From JAZKFR01 sp040386295 (GTDB lineage: Bacteria > Pseudomonadota > Gammaproteobacteria > Burkholderiales > Rhodocyclaceae): a stretch of DNA of 31,598 nt. The first letter of the stretch is position 1. Each line of letters starts with the position of its first letter. A program made the translations under genes and the position numbers. Below are positions 8,126-14,780 of this stretch, in pieces. Below the pieces are notes generated by a model, which did no database searches, was not told the DNA's origin, and saw nothing but the letters and a program-made list of their open reading frames with translations. Location of the stretch: positions 1-31,598 of the forward strand of contig JAZKFR010000096.1 in the NCBI GenBank assembly GCA_040386295.1. The letters run 5' to 3'.

Positions 8126-8665
8126 TCAAACCTTGAACGGGAATTTAAAGGAACCCAGAAGAGCACGAGCCTCCTCGTCAGTCTTGGCGGACGTTGTCAC
8201 ACTAATATTCATGCCACGCAATTCGTCAATTTTGTCATATTCAATCTCGGGGAATATGATCTGTTCTTTCACACCCATATTGTAGTTCCCTCGGCCATCA
8301 AAGCCTTTCCCAGAGACCCCACGAAAGTCACGAACCCTTGGCAAGGCAATTGTTACCAAGCGATCCAAAAACTCAAACATGCGCTTTCCGCGAAGGGTCA
8401 CCATACAGCCAATAGGGTAGCCGTCGCGAATCTTGAAACCAGCAATTGATTTGCGAGATTTAGTGACGACAGGCTTTTGTGCGGCAATTTTCAACATGTC
8501 ACTAACTGCATGATCAAGAATCTTTTTGTCTGAAACAGCCTCACCAACGCCCATATTGAGCGTAATCTTGGTGATTCGCGGCACTTCCATAACGGACTTG
8601 TAGCCGAATTTAGCAGTCAATTCTTTAACTACCGTCGCTTTGTAATAATCTAAAAAACGCGCCAT
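8126..8665 (-). CDS. rplE: 50S ribosomal protein L5
   Basis: L5 binds 5S rRNA in the central protuberance and touches P-site tRNA. The product is 179 residues, as in E. coli. ITLNMGVGEAVSDKK, the KSRKSIAGFKIRDGYPIG block and the FPEIEYDKIDELRGMNIS block are diagnostic. It is eight nt after rplX. E. coli S8 represses at the rplE start; I could not confirm a similar fold here. Confidence 0.98.
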   Translation of the reverse strand: MARFLDYYKATVVKELTAKFGYKSVMEVPRITKITLNMGVGEAVSDKKILDHAVSDMLKIAAQKPVVTKSRKSIAGFKIRDGYPIGCMVTLRGKRMFEFLDRLVTIALPRVRDFRGVSGKGFDGRGNYNMGVKEQIIFPEIEYDKIDELRGMNISVTTSAKTDEEARALLGSFKFPFKV

Positions 8666-8673
8666 AATTTTTC

Positions 8674-8991
8674 TTACGCCCCCACCACTTCACCGCTTGA
8701 TTTAAAAACGCGAACCTTGGTTCCGTTTTCGAGGAACGTAAAGCCAACGCGACCGGCTCGTTGTGTTTTTGAATTAAAAATGGATACGTTTGATAGATGA
8801 ATAGGCATATCTTTCTCTACGATACCACCCGCAACGTTTTTCCCAGGATTTGGCTTAACGTGTTTTTTTACTCTATTAACACCGCCAACGACAACATAAC
8901 CAGAGTCGAGACAAAGCAAGACCAAACCACGCTTTCCCTTATCTTTTCCTGCTATAACGATGACTTCGTCACCTTTACGAATTTTGCTCAT
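8674..8991 (-). CDS. rplX: 50S ribosomal protein L24
   Basis: L24 starts 50S assembly by binding the 5' end of 23S rRNA and lies at the tunnel exit. The product is 105 residues (E. coli 104). An N-terminal KOW motif (KGDEVIVIAGKDKGKRG) and a second conserved block around VNRVKKHVKPNP are clear. It starts nine nt after the rplN stop. Confidence 0.97.
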   Translation of the reverse strand: MSKIRKGDEVIVIAGKDKGKRGLVLLCLDSGYVVVGGVNRVKKHVKPNPGKNVAGGIVEKDMPIHLSNVSIFNSKTQRAGRVGFTFLENGTKVRVFKSSGEVVGA

Positions 8992-9000
8992 ATACGCCTC

Positions 9001-9369
9001 TCACAAAACTTCAGGAGCCAGCGAGACGATCTTCATGAATCTCTCACCACGAAGCTCACGGGTAACTGGACCAAAAATACGCGTACCAATCGGCTCAAGC
9101 TTGTTATTCAACAGTACAGCTGAATTTTTGTCGAACTTTACGAGCGAACCATCAGAGCGTCTGACACCTTTCGCAGTGCGAACAACCACTGCGCTGTAGA
9201 CGTCACCTTTTTTTACACGGCTACGGGGTGCAGCATCTCTAATTGCGACCTTGATCACATCACCTATGTTGGCGTAGCGACGCTTAGAACCGCCCAAAAC
9301 TTTTATACAGATAATTGAACGGGCACCGGTGTTATCCGCCACATCCAAAACCGTTTGCATTTGAATCAT
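9001..9369 (-). CDS. rplN: 50S ribosomal protein L14
   Basis: L14 is a conserved 50S protein at the interface with 16S rRNA helix 44 and with L19. Length is 122 residues (E. coli 123). MIQMQTVLDVADNTGAR, the KGDVYSAVVVRTAKG block and IFGPVTRELR are diagnostic. It is the first gene of the spc operon. A candidate promoter and a leader hairpin lie in the 122-nt spacer before it. Confidence 0.98.
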   Translation of the reverse strand: MIQMQTVLDVADNTGARSIICIKVLGGSKRRYANIGDVIKVAIRDAAPRSRVKKGDVYSAVVVRTAKGVRRSDGSLVKFDKNSAVLLNNKLEPIGTRIFGPVTRELRGERFMKIVSLAPEVL

Positions 9370-9426
9370 TAATTACCCCAACTTAGCTCGCATTAGCGGA
9401 CAGTCTTGGAAGCCGCAACAAAGAAA

Positions 9427-9449
9427 CGCTCAACAAAACGGACTGAGCG
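9427..9449 (-). repeat. hairpin in the leader of the spc operon
   Basis: CGCTCA (9427-9432) pairs with TGAGCG (9444-9449) across an 11-base loop. On the minus strand TTTCTTTG follows the stem. It would form a few nucleotides after the start predicted for the upstream promoter. The U tract is broken, so this is at best a weak terminator; a regulatory or RNA-stability role is equally possible. Confidence 0.4.
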
Positions 9450-9460
9450 AAAAGCCGACT

Positions 9461-9489
9461 AGTATAGCCGAACAAAAAAGGAAAGGCAA
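9461..9489 (-). promoter_or_regulatory. candidate sigma70 promoter of the spc operon
   Basis: Minus-strand TTGCCT (9484-9489), a 17-nt spacer and TATACT (9461-9466) match the consensus at 4/6 and 5/6. The -35 begins just three nt past the rpsQ stop codon, and transcription would start near 9454, about 85 nt before rplN. E. coli has its spc promoter in the same rpsQ-rplN spacer. Confidence 0.65.
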
Positions 9490-9491
9490 GA

Positions 9492-9755
9492 TTAAACTTG
9501 ACTTGTTTTTTCGAGAAGCTTGCTAACAACCCAGGACTTTGTTTTAGATAAAGGCCTACATTCTTCGATTTGAACCAAATCACCTGATTTGGCCTCATTA
9601 TTTTCGTTGTGCGCATGATATTTCGTAGAACGCACTATGATCTTTCCGTACACAGAATGCTTAACCCTGCGCTCCACCAAAACAGTGACTGTTTTCTCCA
9701 TTTTGTCACTTACAACACGCCCAACTAGAGCGCGCTTATTCACAGTTTCAGACAT
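9492..9755 (-). CDS. rpsQ: 30S ribosomal protein S17
   Basis: S17 binds the 5' domain of 16S rRNA early in assembly. The product is 87 residues (E. coli 84), an OB fold with RALVGRVVSDKMEKTVTVLV and ECRPLSKTKSWVV. It is the last gene of the S10-type run and overlaps the end of rpmC by eight nt. A spacer with the spc promoter follows it. Confidence 0.97.
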   Translation of the reverse strand: MSETVNKRALVGRVVSDKMEKTVTVLVERRVKHSVYGKIIVRSTKYHAHNENNEAKSGDLVQIEECRPLSKTKSWVVSKLLEKTSQV

Positions 9756-9945
9756 TTTTCACCTGTTTTTCGCGAAGAAAAGTACGAACACGAGCAATGT
9801 CGCGACGGACTTTCATAATTTGGCTATGGTTAGACAGCTGGTGAGTTGCCATTTGCATACGCAGACCAAACTGGAGTTTTAACAAACTCAAAAGCTCGCC
9901 ATTTAACTCTTCTAAGCCCTTGGATTTAAGTTCATTAGTTTTCAT
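9748..9945 (-). CDS. rpmC: 50S ribosomal protein L29
   Basis: L29 lies next to L23 at the tunnel exit, where nascent-chain factors dock. It is 65 residues (E. coli 63), all helical: LKSKGLEELNGELLSLLKLQ and the QIMKVRRDIARVRTFLREK ending are typical. Its ATG overlaps the rplP stop (TAATG) and its end overlaps rpsQ by eight nt, so translation is likely coupled on both sides. Confidence 0.96.
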   Translation of the reverse strand: MKTNELKSKGLEELNGELLSLLKLQFGLRMQMATHQLSNHSQIMKVRRDIARVRTFLREKQVKNV

Positions 9946-10361
9946 TACGAGCCCACCATACGCACAACAAAAGTCGTAGAAATTGGCAGTTTAGCCGCAG
10001 CAAGTTTGAATGCTTCACGGGCAACCACTTCATTAACACCATCCATCTCGTACAACATTTTTCCCGGCTGAATCTCAGCCACATAGTACTCAGGATTGCC
10101 TTTACCATTACCCATACGAACTTCAGCAGGCTTCTTTGAAATAGGCTTATCAGGGAATATGCGAATCCAAATACGTCCGCCACGTTTAATATGACGAGTC
10201 ATTGCGCGACGAGCAGCCTCAATTTGACGCGCCGTCAGCCGACCTCGACCAATAGCTTTTAGCCCATACTCACCGAAGCTAACTTTAACGCCGCGAGTCG
10301 CCAATCCTGTGTTACGGCCTTTTTGCTCTTTACGATATTTCCTTCTAGCTGGCTGAAGCAT
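9945..10361 (-). CDS. rplP: 50S ribosomal protein L16
   Basis: L16 organises the A-site tRNA elbow and the peptidyl-transferase region. The product is 138 residues (E. coli 136). It starts MLQPARRKYRKEQKGRN and has GRLTARQIEAARRAMTRHIK and the GKGNPEYYVAEIQPGKMLYE motif. The start lies inside the 3' end of rpsC, with a 17-nt overlap, and the stop overlaps the rpmC start by one base. Confidence 0.98.
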   Translation of the reverse strand: MLQPARRKYRKEQKGRNTGLATRGVKVSFGEYGLKAIGRGRLTARQIEAARRAMTRHIKRGGRIWIRIFPDKPISKKPAEVRMGNGKGNPEYYVAEIQPGKMLYEMDGVNEVVAREAFKLAAAKLPISTTFVVRMVGS

Positions 10362-11217
10362 CTGGAGTCCCTACCTTTCTTACTCGCTTTACCGGCGTCT
10401 TGGTTTCATTTTCGCTGACTGTTGCCCCAGCAGGCGCAGTTGCTAAATTAGGCTGATTTGCTTTTAAAACACGTCCCTTAGGCTTATTTTCAGCTGCAAC
10501 TTCCGTTTCAGAGGAGTTTGCTTTAGCGGGACGGCGCTGTTTTCTAGATTGGTCATCTACCTGCGGCTCAGCTTCAGGCTGAGCAACTCGGTTTACGACG
10601 TCACCCTTAAAAACCCAAACCTTAATCCCTATGATGCCGTAAGTTGTAGCAGCACTGGAAGTGGCATAGTCAATGTTGGCGCGCAGGGTATGCAAAGGAA
10701 CACGCCCCTCTCTATACCATTCACGACGAGCAATTTCAGCTCCGTTAAGGCGCCCAGAGCTCATTATCTTTATACCTTGCGCACCCAGACGCATAGCGTT
10801 CTGCATTGCTCTTTTCATTGCGCGGCGGAACATGATTCTCTTCTCAAGCTGTTGCGCAATCGAGTCTGCAATCAGCTGAGCATCAAGCTCGGGTTTGCGA
10901 ATCTCTTCTATGCTGACATGAACAGGAACGCCCATAATTTTTTGCAGCGCTTGCTTAAGATGGTCGATGTCTTCGCCTTTTTTACCGATCACGACACCAG
11001 GGCGTGCGGAAAAAATAGTGACGCGAGCATTTTTAGCAGGCCGCTCGATTAAAATTCGGCTTACAGAAGCGTGCTTTAGCTTAGCTTTTAAGTAATCACG
11101 GACTTTGATATCCTCAGCAAGCATGCCTGGAAATTTTTGGCTATTAGCATACCAACGCGAAGACCAGTCACGTGTAACGGCCAAACGAAAACCAGTCGGA
11201 TGAATTTTCTGTCCCAT
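10345..11217 (-). CDS. rpsC: 30S ribosomal protein S3 with long C-terminal tail
   Basis: S3 shapes the mRNA entry tunnel and takes part in the ribosomal helicase. Residues 1 to about 205 are a complete S3: a KH domain with PGVVIGKKGEDI, then the C-terminal domain with MRLGAQGIKIMSSGRLNGAE and TTYGIIGIKVWVFKGD. A tail of about 85 low-complexity residues follows, rich in Ala, Lys, Glu, Pro, Ser and Thr. The total is 290, against 233 in E. coli and about 260 in Burkholderia. Such tails vary among betaproteobacteria; this one is long. The 3' end overlaps rplP by 17 nt. Confidence 0.97.
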   Translation of the reverse strand: MGQKIHPTGFRLAVTRDWSSRWYANSQKFPGMLAEDIKVRDYLKAKLKHASVSRILIERPAKNARVTIFSARPGVVIGKKGEDIDHLKQALQKIMGVPVHVSIEEIRKPELDAQLIADSIAQQLEKRIMFRRAMKRAMQNAMRLGAQGIKIMSSGRLNGAEIARREWYREGRVPLHTLRANIDYATSSAATTYGIIGIKVWVFKGDVVNRVAQPEAEPQVDDQSRKQRRPAKANSSETEVAAENKPKGRVLKANQPNLATAPAGATVSENETKTPVKRVRKVGTPDASAS

Positions 11218-11227
11218 TTTTTAACCC

Positions 11228-11557
11228 TTAATTACCGACTGTCAGGAAGATATGGCATGTTGGCTTGACAATCCGATTACCACGCCCCTTTGCTCTTGCT
11301 GTAAACCGCTTTAGCACAGGACCTTTTTCAACATAAACGGCCTTAACTTTCAGCTCGTCTATATCTACTCCATCATTGTGCTCAGCATTAGCAATTGCTG
11401 ACTCAAGAACCTTTTTCACAATTGCAGCGCCTTTTTTTGGGCTAAAAGCAAGCAAATTAAGCGCTTGATCAACACGCAAACCACGAATTTGATCCACCAC
11501 CAAACGCCCCTTTTGATCCGAGAGACGAACACCGCGCAGAACCGCACGAGTTTCCAT
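11228..11557 (-). CDS. rplV: 50S ribosomal protein L22
   Basis: L22 contributes a loop to the exit-tunnel constriction and is a site of macrolide resistance. Two ATGs are possible. AAGGA directly abuts the first (11563) and is six nt from the second (11557), so the second is chosen; it gives 109 residues, the usual betaproteobacterial length. LVVDQIRGLRVDQALNLL, SAIANAEHN and RFTARAKGRGNRI are diagnostic. It lies between rpsS and rpsC. Confidence 0.95.
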   Translation of the reverse strand: METRAVLRGVRLSDQKGRLVVDQIRGLRVDQALNLLAFSPKKGAAIVKKVLESAIANAEHNDGVDIDELKVKAVYVEKGPVLKRFTARAKGRGNRIVKPTCHIFLTVGN

Positions 11558-11567
11558 ATACATTCCT

Positions 11568-11843
11568 TTATTTTTTTGCTTTTTTGCCTGCGGTATGACC
11601 TTTAAAAGTACGAGTCAATGAAAACTCTCCTAATTTATGGCCAACCATATTTTCGGTAACGTACACAGGAATATGCTGCTTTCCATTATGGACTGCGATA
11701 GTTAAACCGACAAAATCAGGCAAAACGGTTGAACGACGCGACCAGGTTTTAATAGGGCGTTTATCATTTGTCGATCGCACTACTGAAATTTTCTTAACCA
11801 AATGAGCATCAACAAACGGACCCTTCTTAACGGAACGTCCCAT
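11568..11843 (-). CDS. rpsS: 30S ribosomal protein S19
   Basis: S19 is in the 30S head with S13 and contacts A- and P-site tRNA. The product is 91 residues (E. coli 92). MGRSVKKGPFVDAHLVKK, IKTWSRRSTVLPDFVG and the GHKLGEFSLTRTFKGH block are standard. It lies 14 nt after rplB. Confidence 0.98.
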   Translation of the reverse strand: MGRSVKKGPFVDAHLVKKISVVRSTNDKRPIKTWSRRSTVLPDFVGLTIAVHNGKQHIPVYVTENMVGHKLGEFSLTRTFKGHTAGKKAKK

Positions 11844-11857
11844 AACTTTTTTATCCC

Positions 11858-12685
11858 TTAGCGTTTATTACGTCGTTGCACAATCATAGAGGTAGTGCGC
11901 TTATTACGGCGTGTACGATACCCCTTAGTCTTGACTCCCCAAGGACTTACTGGATGCATACCTGCAGCAGTTTTTCCTTCACCACCACCATGCGGATGAT
12001 CAACAGGATTCATTGCAACACCACGCACAGTCGGACGAATACCGCGCCAGCGATTTGCACCAGCTTTACCGATTGAACGTAGACTATGCTCTTCATTACC
12101 GACTTCGCCGATTGTCGCCCTACATTCAACGTGGACACGGCGGATCTCACCAGAGCGCAAGCGTAACTGGGCATAAACGCCCTCACGAGCTAGCAACTGG
12201 ACAGAAGTACCGGCAGAACGAGCTAACTGAGCACCTTTGCCCGGTATCATTTCGACACAGTGAATAGTTGTTCCGACAGGGATATTACGAATTGGCAATG
12301 CATTCCCAGACTTGATAGGCGCCTCAGAACCACTAAGAATCTGCTGACCAACGACCATACCTTTGGCAGCAATGATGTATCGCCGCTCACCATCGGCGTA
12401 GCAAACTAGTGCTATGTTGGCACTACGATTCGGATCATATTCAAGACGCTCAACTTTCCCGACAACCCCATCTTTACTACGCTTGAAGTCAATCAATCGA
12501 TAATGCTGCTTATGCCCACCACCTTGGTGACGAGTAGTAATGTGGCCGTTGTTATTACGACCAGCGTTTTTTGATTGCGACTCAAGCAAGGAAGAAAAAG
12601 GCTTCCCTTTGTGCAAATCATTATTGACGACTTTAACGACAGCACGGCGACCAGGAGACGTCGGCTTTACTTTTATTAGCGCCAT
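11858..12685 (-). CDS. rplB: 50S ribosomal protein L2
   Basis: L2 is a primary 23S rRNA binder required for subunit joining and peptidyl transfer. The product is 275 residues (E. coli 273). The central SH3-like and OB domains and the C-terminal block NPVDHPHGGGEGKTAAGMHP, which holds the conserved histidine near the catalytic centre, are intact. It starts directly after the rplW stop, with no spacer. Confidence 0.98.
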   Translation of the reverse strand: MALIKVKPTSPGRRAVVKVVNNDLHKGKPFSSLLESQSKNAGRNNNGHITTRHQGGGHKQHYRLIDFKRSKDGVVGKVERLEYDPNRSANIALVCYADGERRYIIAAKGMVVGQQILSGSEAPIKSGNALPIRNIPVGTTIHCVEMIPGKGAQLARSAGTSVQLLAREGVYAQLRLRSGEIRRVHVECRATIGEVGNEEHSLRSIGKAGANRWRGIRPTVRGVAMNPVDHPHGGGEGKTAAGMHPVSPWGVKTKGYRTRRNKRTTSMIVQRRNKR

Positions 12686-12988
12686 CTAAACGCCCCCCCC
12701 ATCTACAAAATCAATTTCCTGACCAGGACTCAAGCAAACATAAGCTTTTTTCCAGCTTTTACGTCGCCCCAAAAAACGTCCGAATTTTTTCTGCTTTCCC
12801 TTGACGTTACTAACCTGAACTGAAACAACATTAACTTTAAACAGCAGCTCAACAGCAGCCTTGACCTCAGGCTTAGTTGCGTCGGGCGCAACACAAAAAA
12901 CAATCTGTTTATGCTTATCTGCTAAAAAAGTAGCTTTTTCAGAGATTTGTGGCGCAAGCAAGACTTGCATCAAACGTTGCGGATTCAT
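12686..12988 (-). CDS. rplW: 50S ribosomal protein L23
   Basis: L23 is the main docking site at the tunnel exit for trigger factor and SRP. The product is 100 residues, as in E. coli, with RLMQVLLAPQISEKATFLAD and EVKAAVELLFKVNVVSV. The start overlaps the rplD stop by four bases (ATGA). The last codons contain a run of eight G (plus-strand C run 12693-12700), close to the stop and the rplB start. Confidence 0.97.
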   Translation of the reverse strand: MNPQRLMQVLLAPQISEKATFLADKHKQIVFCVAPDATKPEVKAAVELLFKVNVVSVQVSNVKGKQKKFGRFLGRRKSWKKAYVCLSPGQEIDFVDGGGV

Positions 12989-13605
12989 CCAAAAACCTCC
13001 TCAAGCCTAGCAACAGCAGCTTTAGTCATAAGAACACTAGGGAATCGGATCAACGAAACCGGATCGGCATCATTAACATCAACCACCAAAACGTTGTGCA
13101 GATTACGCGAAGCAAGAAAAATATTATCATCCAGGCCATTAACGACGACCAAGACAGACGAATACCCCATTTGTTTTATCTTTTGCTCAAAAACTTTTGT
13201 TTTTGGCAAATCTAGCAAGATATTTTCAACAACTGCCAAGCGATCCTCCCTTGCAATTTGCGAGAGAATTGACGCCATACCAGCTCGATACATCTTTTTG
13301 TTTAATTTTTGCCCGAAGTTTTCTTCTGGCGAATTAGGGAAGGCTCTACCGCCACCACGCCACAGAGGGGATGAAGACATACCAGCACGCGCGCGCCCAG
13401 TACCTTTTTGGCGCCACGGCTTTTTGGTCGAGTGATTAACAGACTCCCTGTCTTTTTGCGCTCGGTTGCCACCACGAGCATTAGCTTGATACGCAACAAC
13501 CACTTGATGAATTAGCGACTCATTGTACTCACGTGCAAAGAGAGTATCTAATGCTTGCAAACGACCAATCTCAAGACCCTGATCACTGATTATTTTAAGA
13601 TCCAT
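12985..13605 (-). CDS. rplD: 50S ribosomal protein L4
   Basis: L4 reaches into the exit tunnel with a long loop and in E. coli also represses the S10 operon. The product is 206 residues (E. coli 201). The loop motif KPWRQKGTGRARAGMSSSP and the WRGGGRAFPN stretch are clear. It overlaps rplC by one base and rplW by four, so the three are probably translated in a coupled way. Confidence 0.98.
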   Translation of the reverse strand: MDLKIISDQGLEIGRLQALDTLFAREYNESLIHQVVVAYQANARGGNRAQKDRESVNHSTKKPWRQKGTGRARAGMSSSPLWRGGGRAFPNSPEENFGQKLNKKMYRAGMASILSQIAREDRLAVVENILLDLPKTKVFEQKIKQMGYSSVLVVVNGLDDNIFLASRNLHNVLVVDVNDADPVSLIRFPSVLMTKAAVARLEEVFG

Positions 13606-14255
13606 TACGCACCTACCTTAACCGCTGGGCGCACCAGAACATACGAACCCTTACTCCCAGGAACCGCACCTTTGACTAGTAACAATTGACGTTCAACATC
13701 AATCCGAATCACCTCAAGATTTTGCTGAGTTCGCTGCACATCACCAAGGTGCCCCGCCATACGTTTTCCAGGAAAAACACGGCCTGGGTCTTGAGCCATA
13801 CCAATGGAGCCAGGCGCATTGTGCGACAAGGAGTTACCATGCGAAGCGCGCTGGGATTTGAAGTGATGACGCTTAATTGAGCCAGAAAAACCTTTACCTA
13901 TAGTCTGGCCGGTGACGTCAATTTTCTGACCGAGAGAGAAAATACTTGCGGAAACCTGCTCACCAGGCACTAAACCTAACAAATCACCGACAGAGACTGG
14001 AAATTCACGAAGTATAGAACCACTCTCTATTCCAGCTTTAGCAAGGTGCCCAGATAAGGGGCGACCGAGTCGCGAAGCGCGACGAACACCGAAAACAACC
14101 TGAATGGCAGAATAGCCGTCGATTTCAGGAGTTTTAATTTGTGCAACACGATTGTTTGACACATCAAGCACAGTTACTGGAACGCTAAGGCCGTCATCAG
14201 TAAATATACGAGTCATGCCAACCTTGCGCCCTACAAGGCCTAAACGACTACTCAT
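13605..14255 (-). CDS. rplC: 50S ribosomal protein L3
   Basis: L3 starts 50S assembly and extends a loop toward the peptidyl-transferase centre. The product is 216 residues (E. coli 209). LGLVGRKVGMTRIFTDDG opens the protein. HNAPGSIGMAQDPGRVFPGK contains the glutamine context that is methylated by PrmB in E. coli. GAGG lies upstream of the ATG. A 110-nt spacer with a candidate promoter separates it from rpsJ. Confidence 0.98.
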   Translation of the reverse strand: MSSRLGLVGRKVGMTRIFTDDGLSVPVTVLDVSNNRVAQIKTPEIDGYSAIQVVFGVRRASRLGRPLSGHLAKAGIESGSILREFPVSVGDLLGLVPGEQVSASIFSLGQKIDVTGQTIGKGFSGSIKRHHFKSQRASHGNSLSHNAPGSIGMAQDPGRVFPGKRMAGHLGDVQRTQQNLEVIRIDVERQLLLVKGAVPGSKGSYVLVRPAVKVGA

Positions 14256-14316
14256 ATTTATTCTCCTCTAGCTAGCTACGATTGGCTAACCAGAACACAA
14301 TTCAAAAAATCAATAC

Positions 14317-14335
14317 CGCCGTCTACAAAACGGCG
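14317..14335 (-). repeat. hairpin in the rplC leader
   Basis: CGCCGT (14317-14322) pairs with ACGGCG (14330-14335) over a seven-base loop. On the minus strand six T occur after a seven-base gap, so it is only a weak intrinsic-terminator candidate. It would sit at the very 5' end of a transcript from the promoter at 14346-14374. Confidence 0.4.
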
Positions 14336-14345
14336 AAAGCCAAAG

Positions 14346-14374
14346 ATTATAGCTAAAAACAAAAATCAATGCAA
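14346..14374 (-). promoter_or_regulatory. candidate sigma70 promoter ahead of rplC
   Basis: The minus strand has TTGCAT (14369-14374), 17 nt, then a perfect TATAAT (14346-14351). The -35 matches only 3/6, but the spacing is ideal. It overlaps the last codons of rpsJ, so rpsJ would belong to the upstream str unit and rplC would open the next one. In E. coli the S10 promoter is ahead of rpsJ instead. Confidence 0.55.
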
Positions 14375-14677
14375 TTTAATTTCGACATCAACGCCAGCAG
14401 GCAGATCAAGTTTCATTAAGGCATCGACTGTTTTATCTGTCGGGTCAATGATATCCATCAAGCGCAAGTGCGTACGAATTTCAATCTGATCTCGCGAGGT
14501 TTTGTTAACGTGCGGTGAGCGCAATAAATCATGACGTTGTATTCTGGTAGGGAGCGGAACAGGACCGCGCACCACAGCGCCAGTACGTTTTGCAGTTTCA
14601 ACAATTTCCTGAGCCGATTGATCTATCAAACGATAATCGTAGGCTTTTAAACGAATGCGGATTTTTTGATTTGCCAT
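14366..14677 (-). CDS. rpsJ: 30S ribosomal protein S10 (NusE)
   Basis: S10 is part of the 30S head and, as NusE, links NusG and the ribosome and joins antitermination complexes with NusB. The product is 103 residues, as in E. coli. IRIRLKAYDYRLIDQSAQEI, GPVPLPTRIQRHDLLRSPHV and the ending PAGVDVEIKL are standard. The neighbour upstream is tuf, 103 nt away. No strong promoter is seen in that spacer, so co-transcription with tuf is likely. Confidence 0.98.
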   Translation of the reverse strand: MANQKIRIRLKAYDYRLIDQSAQEIVETAKRTGAVVRGPVPLPTRIQRHDLLRSPHVNKTSRDQIEIRTHLRLMDIIDPTDKTVDALMKLDLPAGVDVEIKLH

Positions 14678-14736
14678 ACTTTTTCCAAAAGAGCAGCGCG
14701 GCAGTTAAAACACCGCGTTAGAGTTTACAAAACAGG

Positions 14737-14770
14737 AGACTTCAAATGCACAGGCATTTGAAGTCTTTTT
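14737..14770 (+). terminator. perfect hairpin after tuf with U tract on the plus strand
   Basis: A perfect 12-bp stem (14738-14749 with 14754-14765) closes a four-base loop, and five T follow on the plus strand. This is a textbook intrinsic terminator for plus-strand transcription, but the genes here run on the minus strand. On the minus strand the stem is followed by TCTCCTGTTTTG, a poor U tract. It lies 11 nt past the tuf stop. It may partly terminate tuf transcripts, protect their 3' ends, or stop antisense RNA before it enters tuf. Confidence 0.6.
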
Positions 14771-14780
14771 AGACAAGCAC

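Noticed and set aside
14717..14745. Promoter-like TTGAAG, 17 nt, TCTAAC on the minus strand ahead of rpsJ
   Set aside because: Both hexamers match only 4/6 and the -35 lies within the arm of the tuf hairpin. It is weaker than the site at the end of rpsJ, so it was not annotated.
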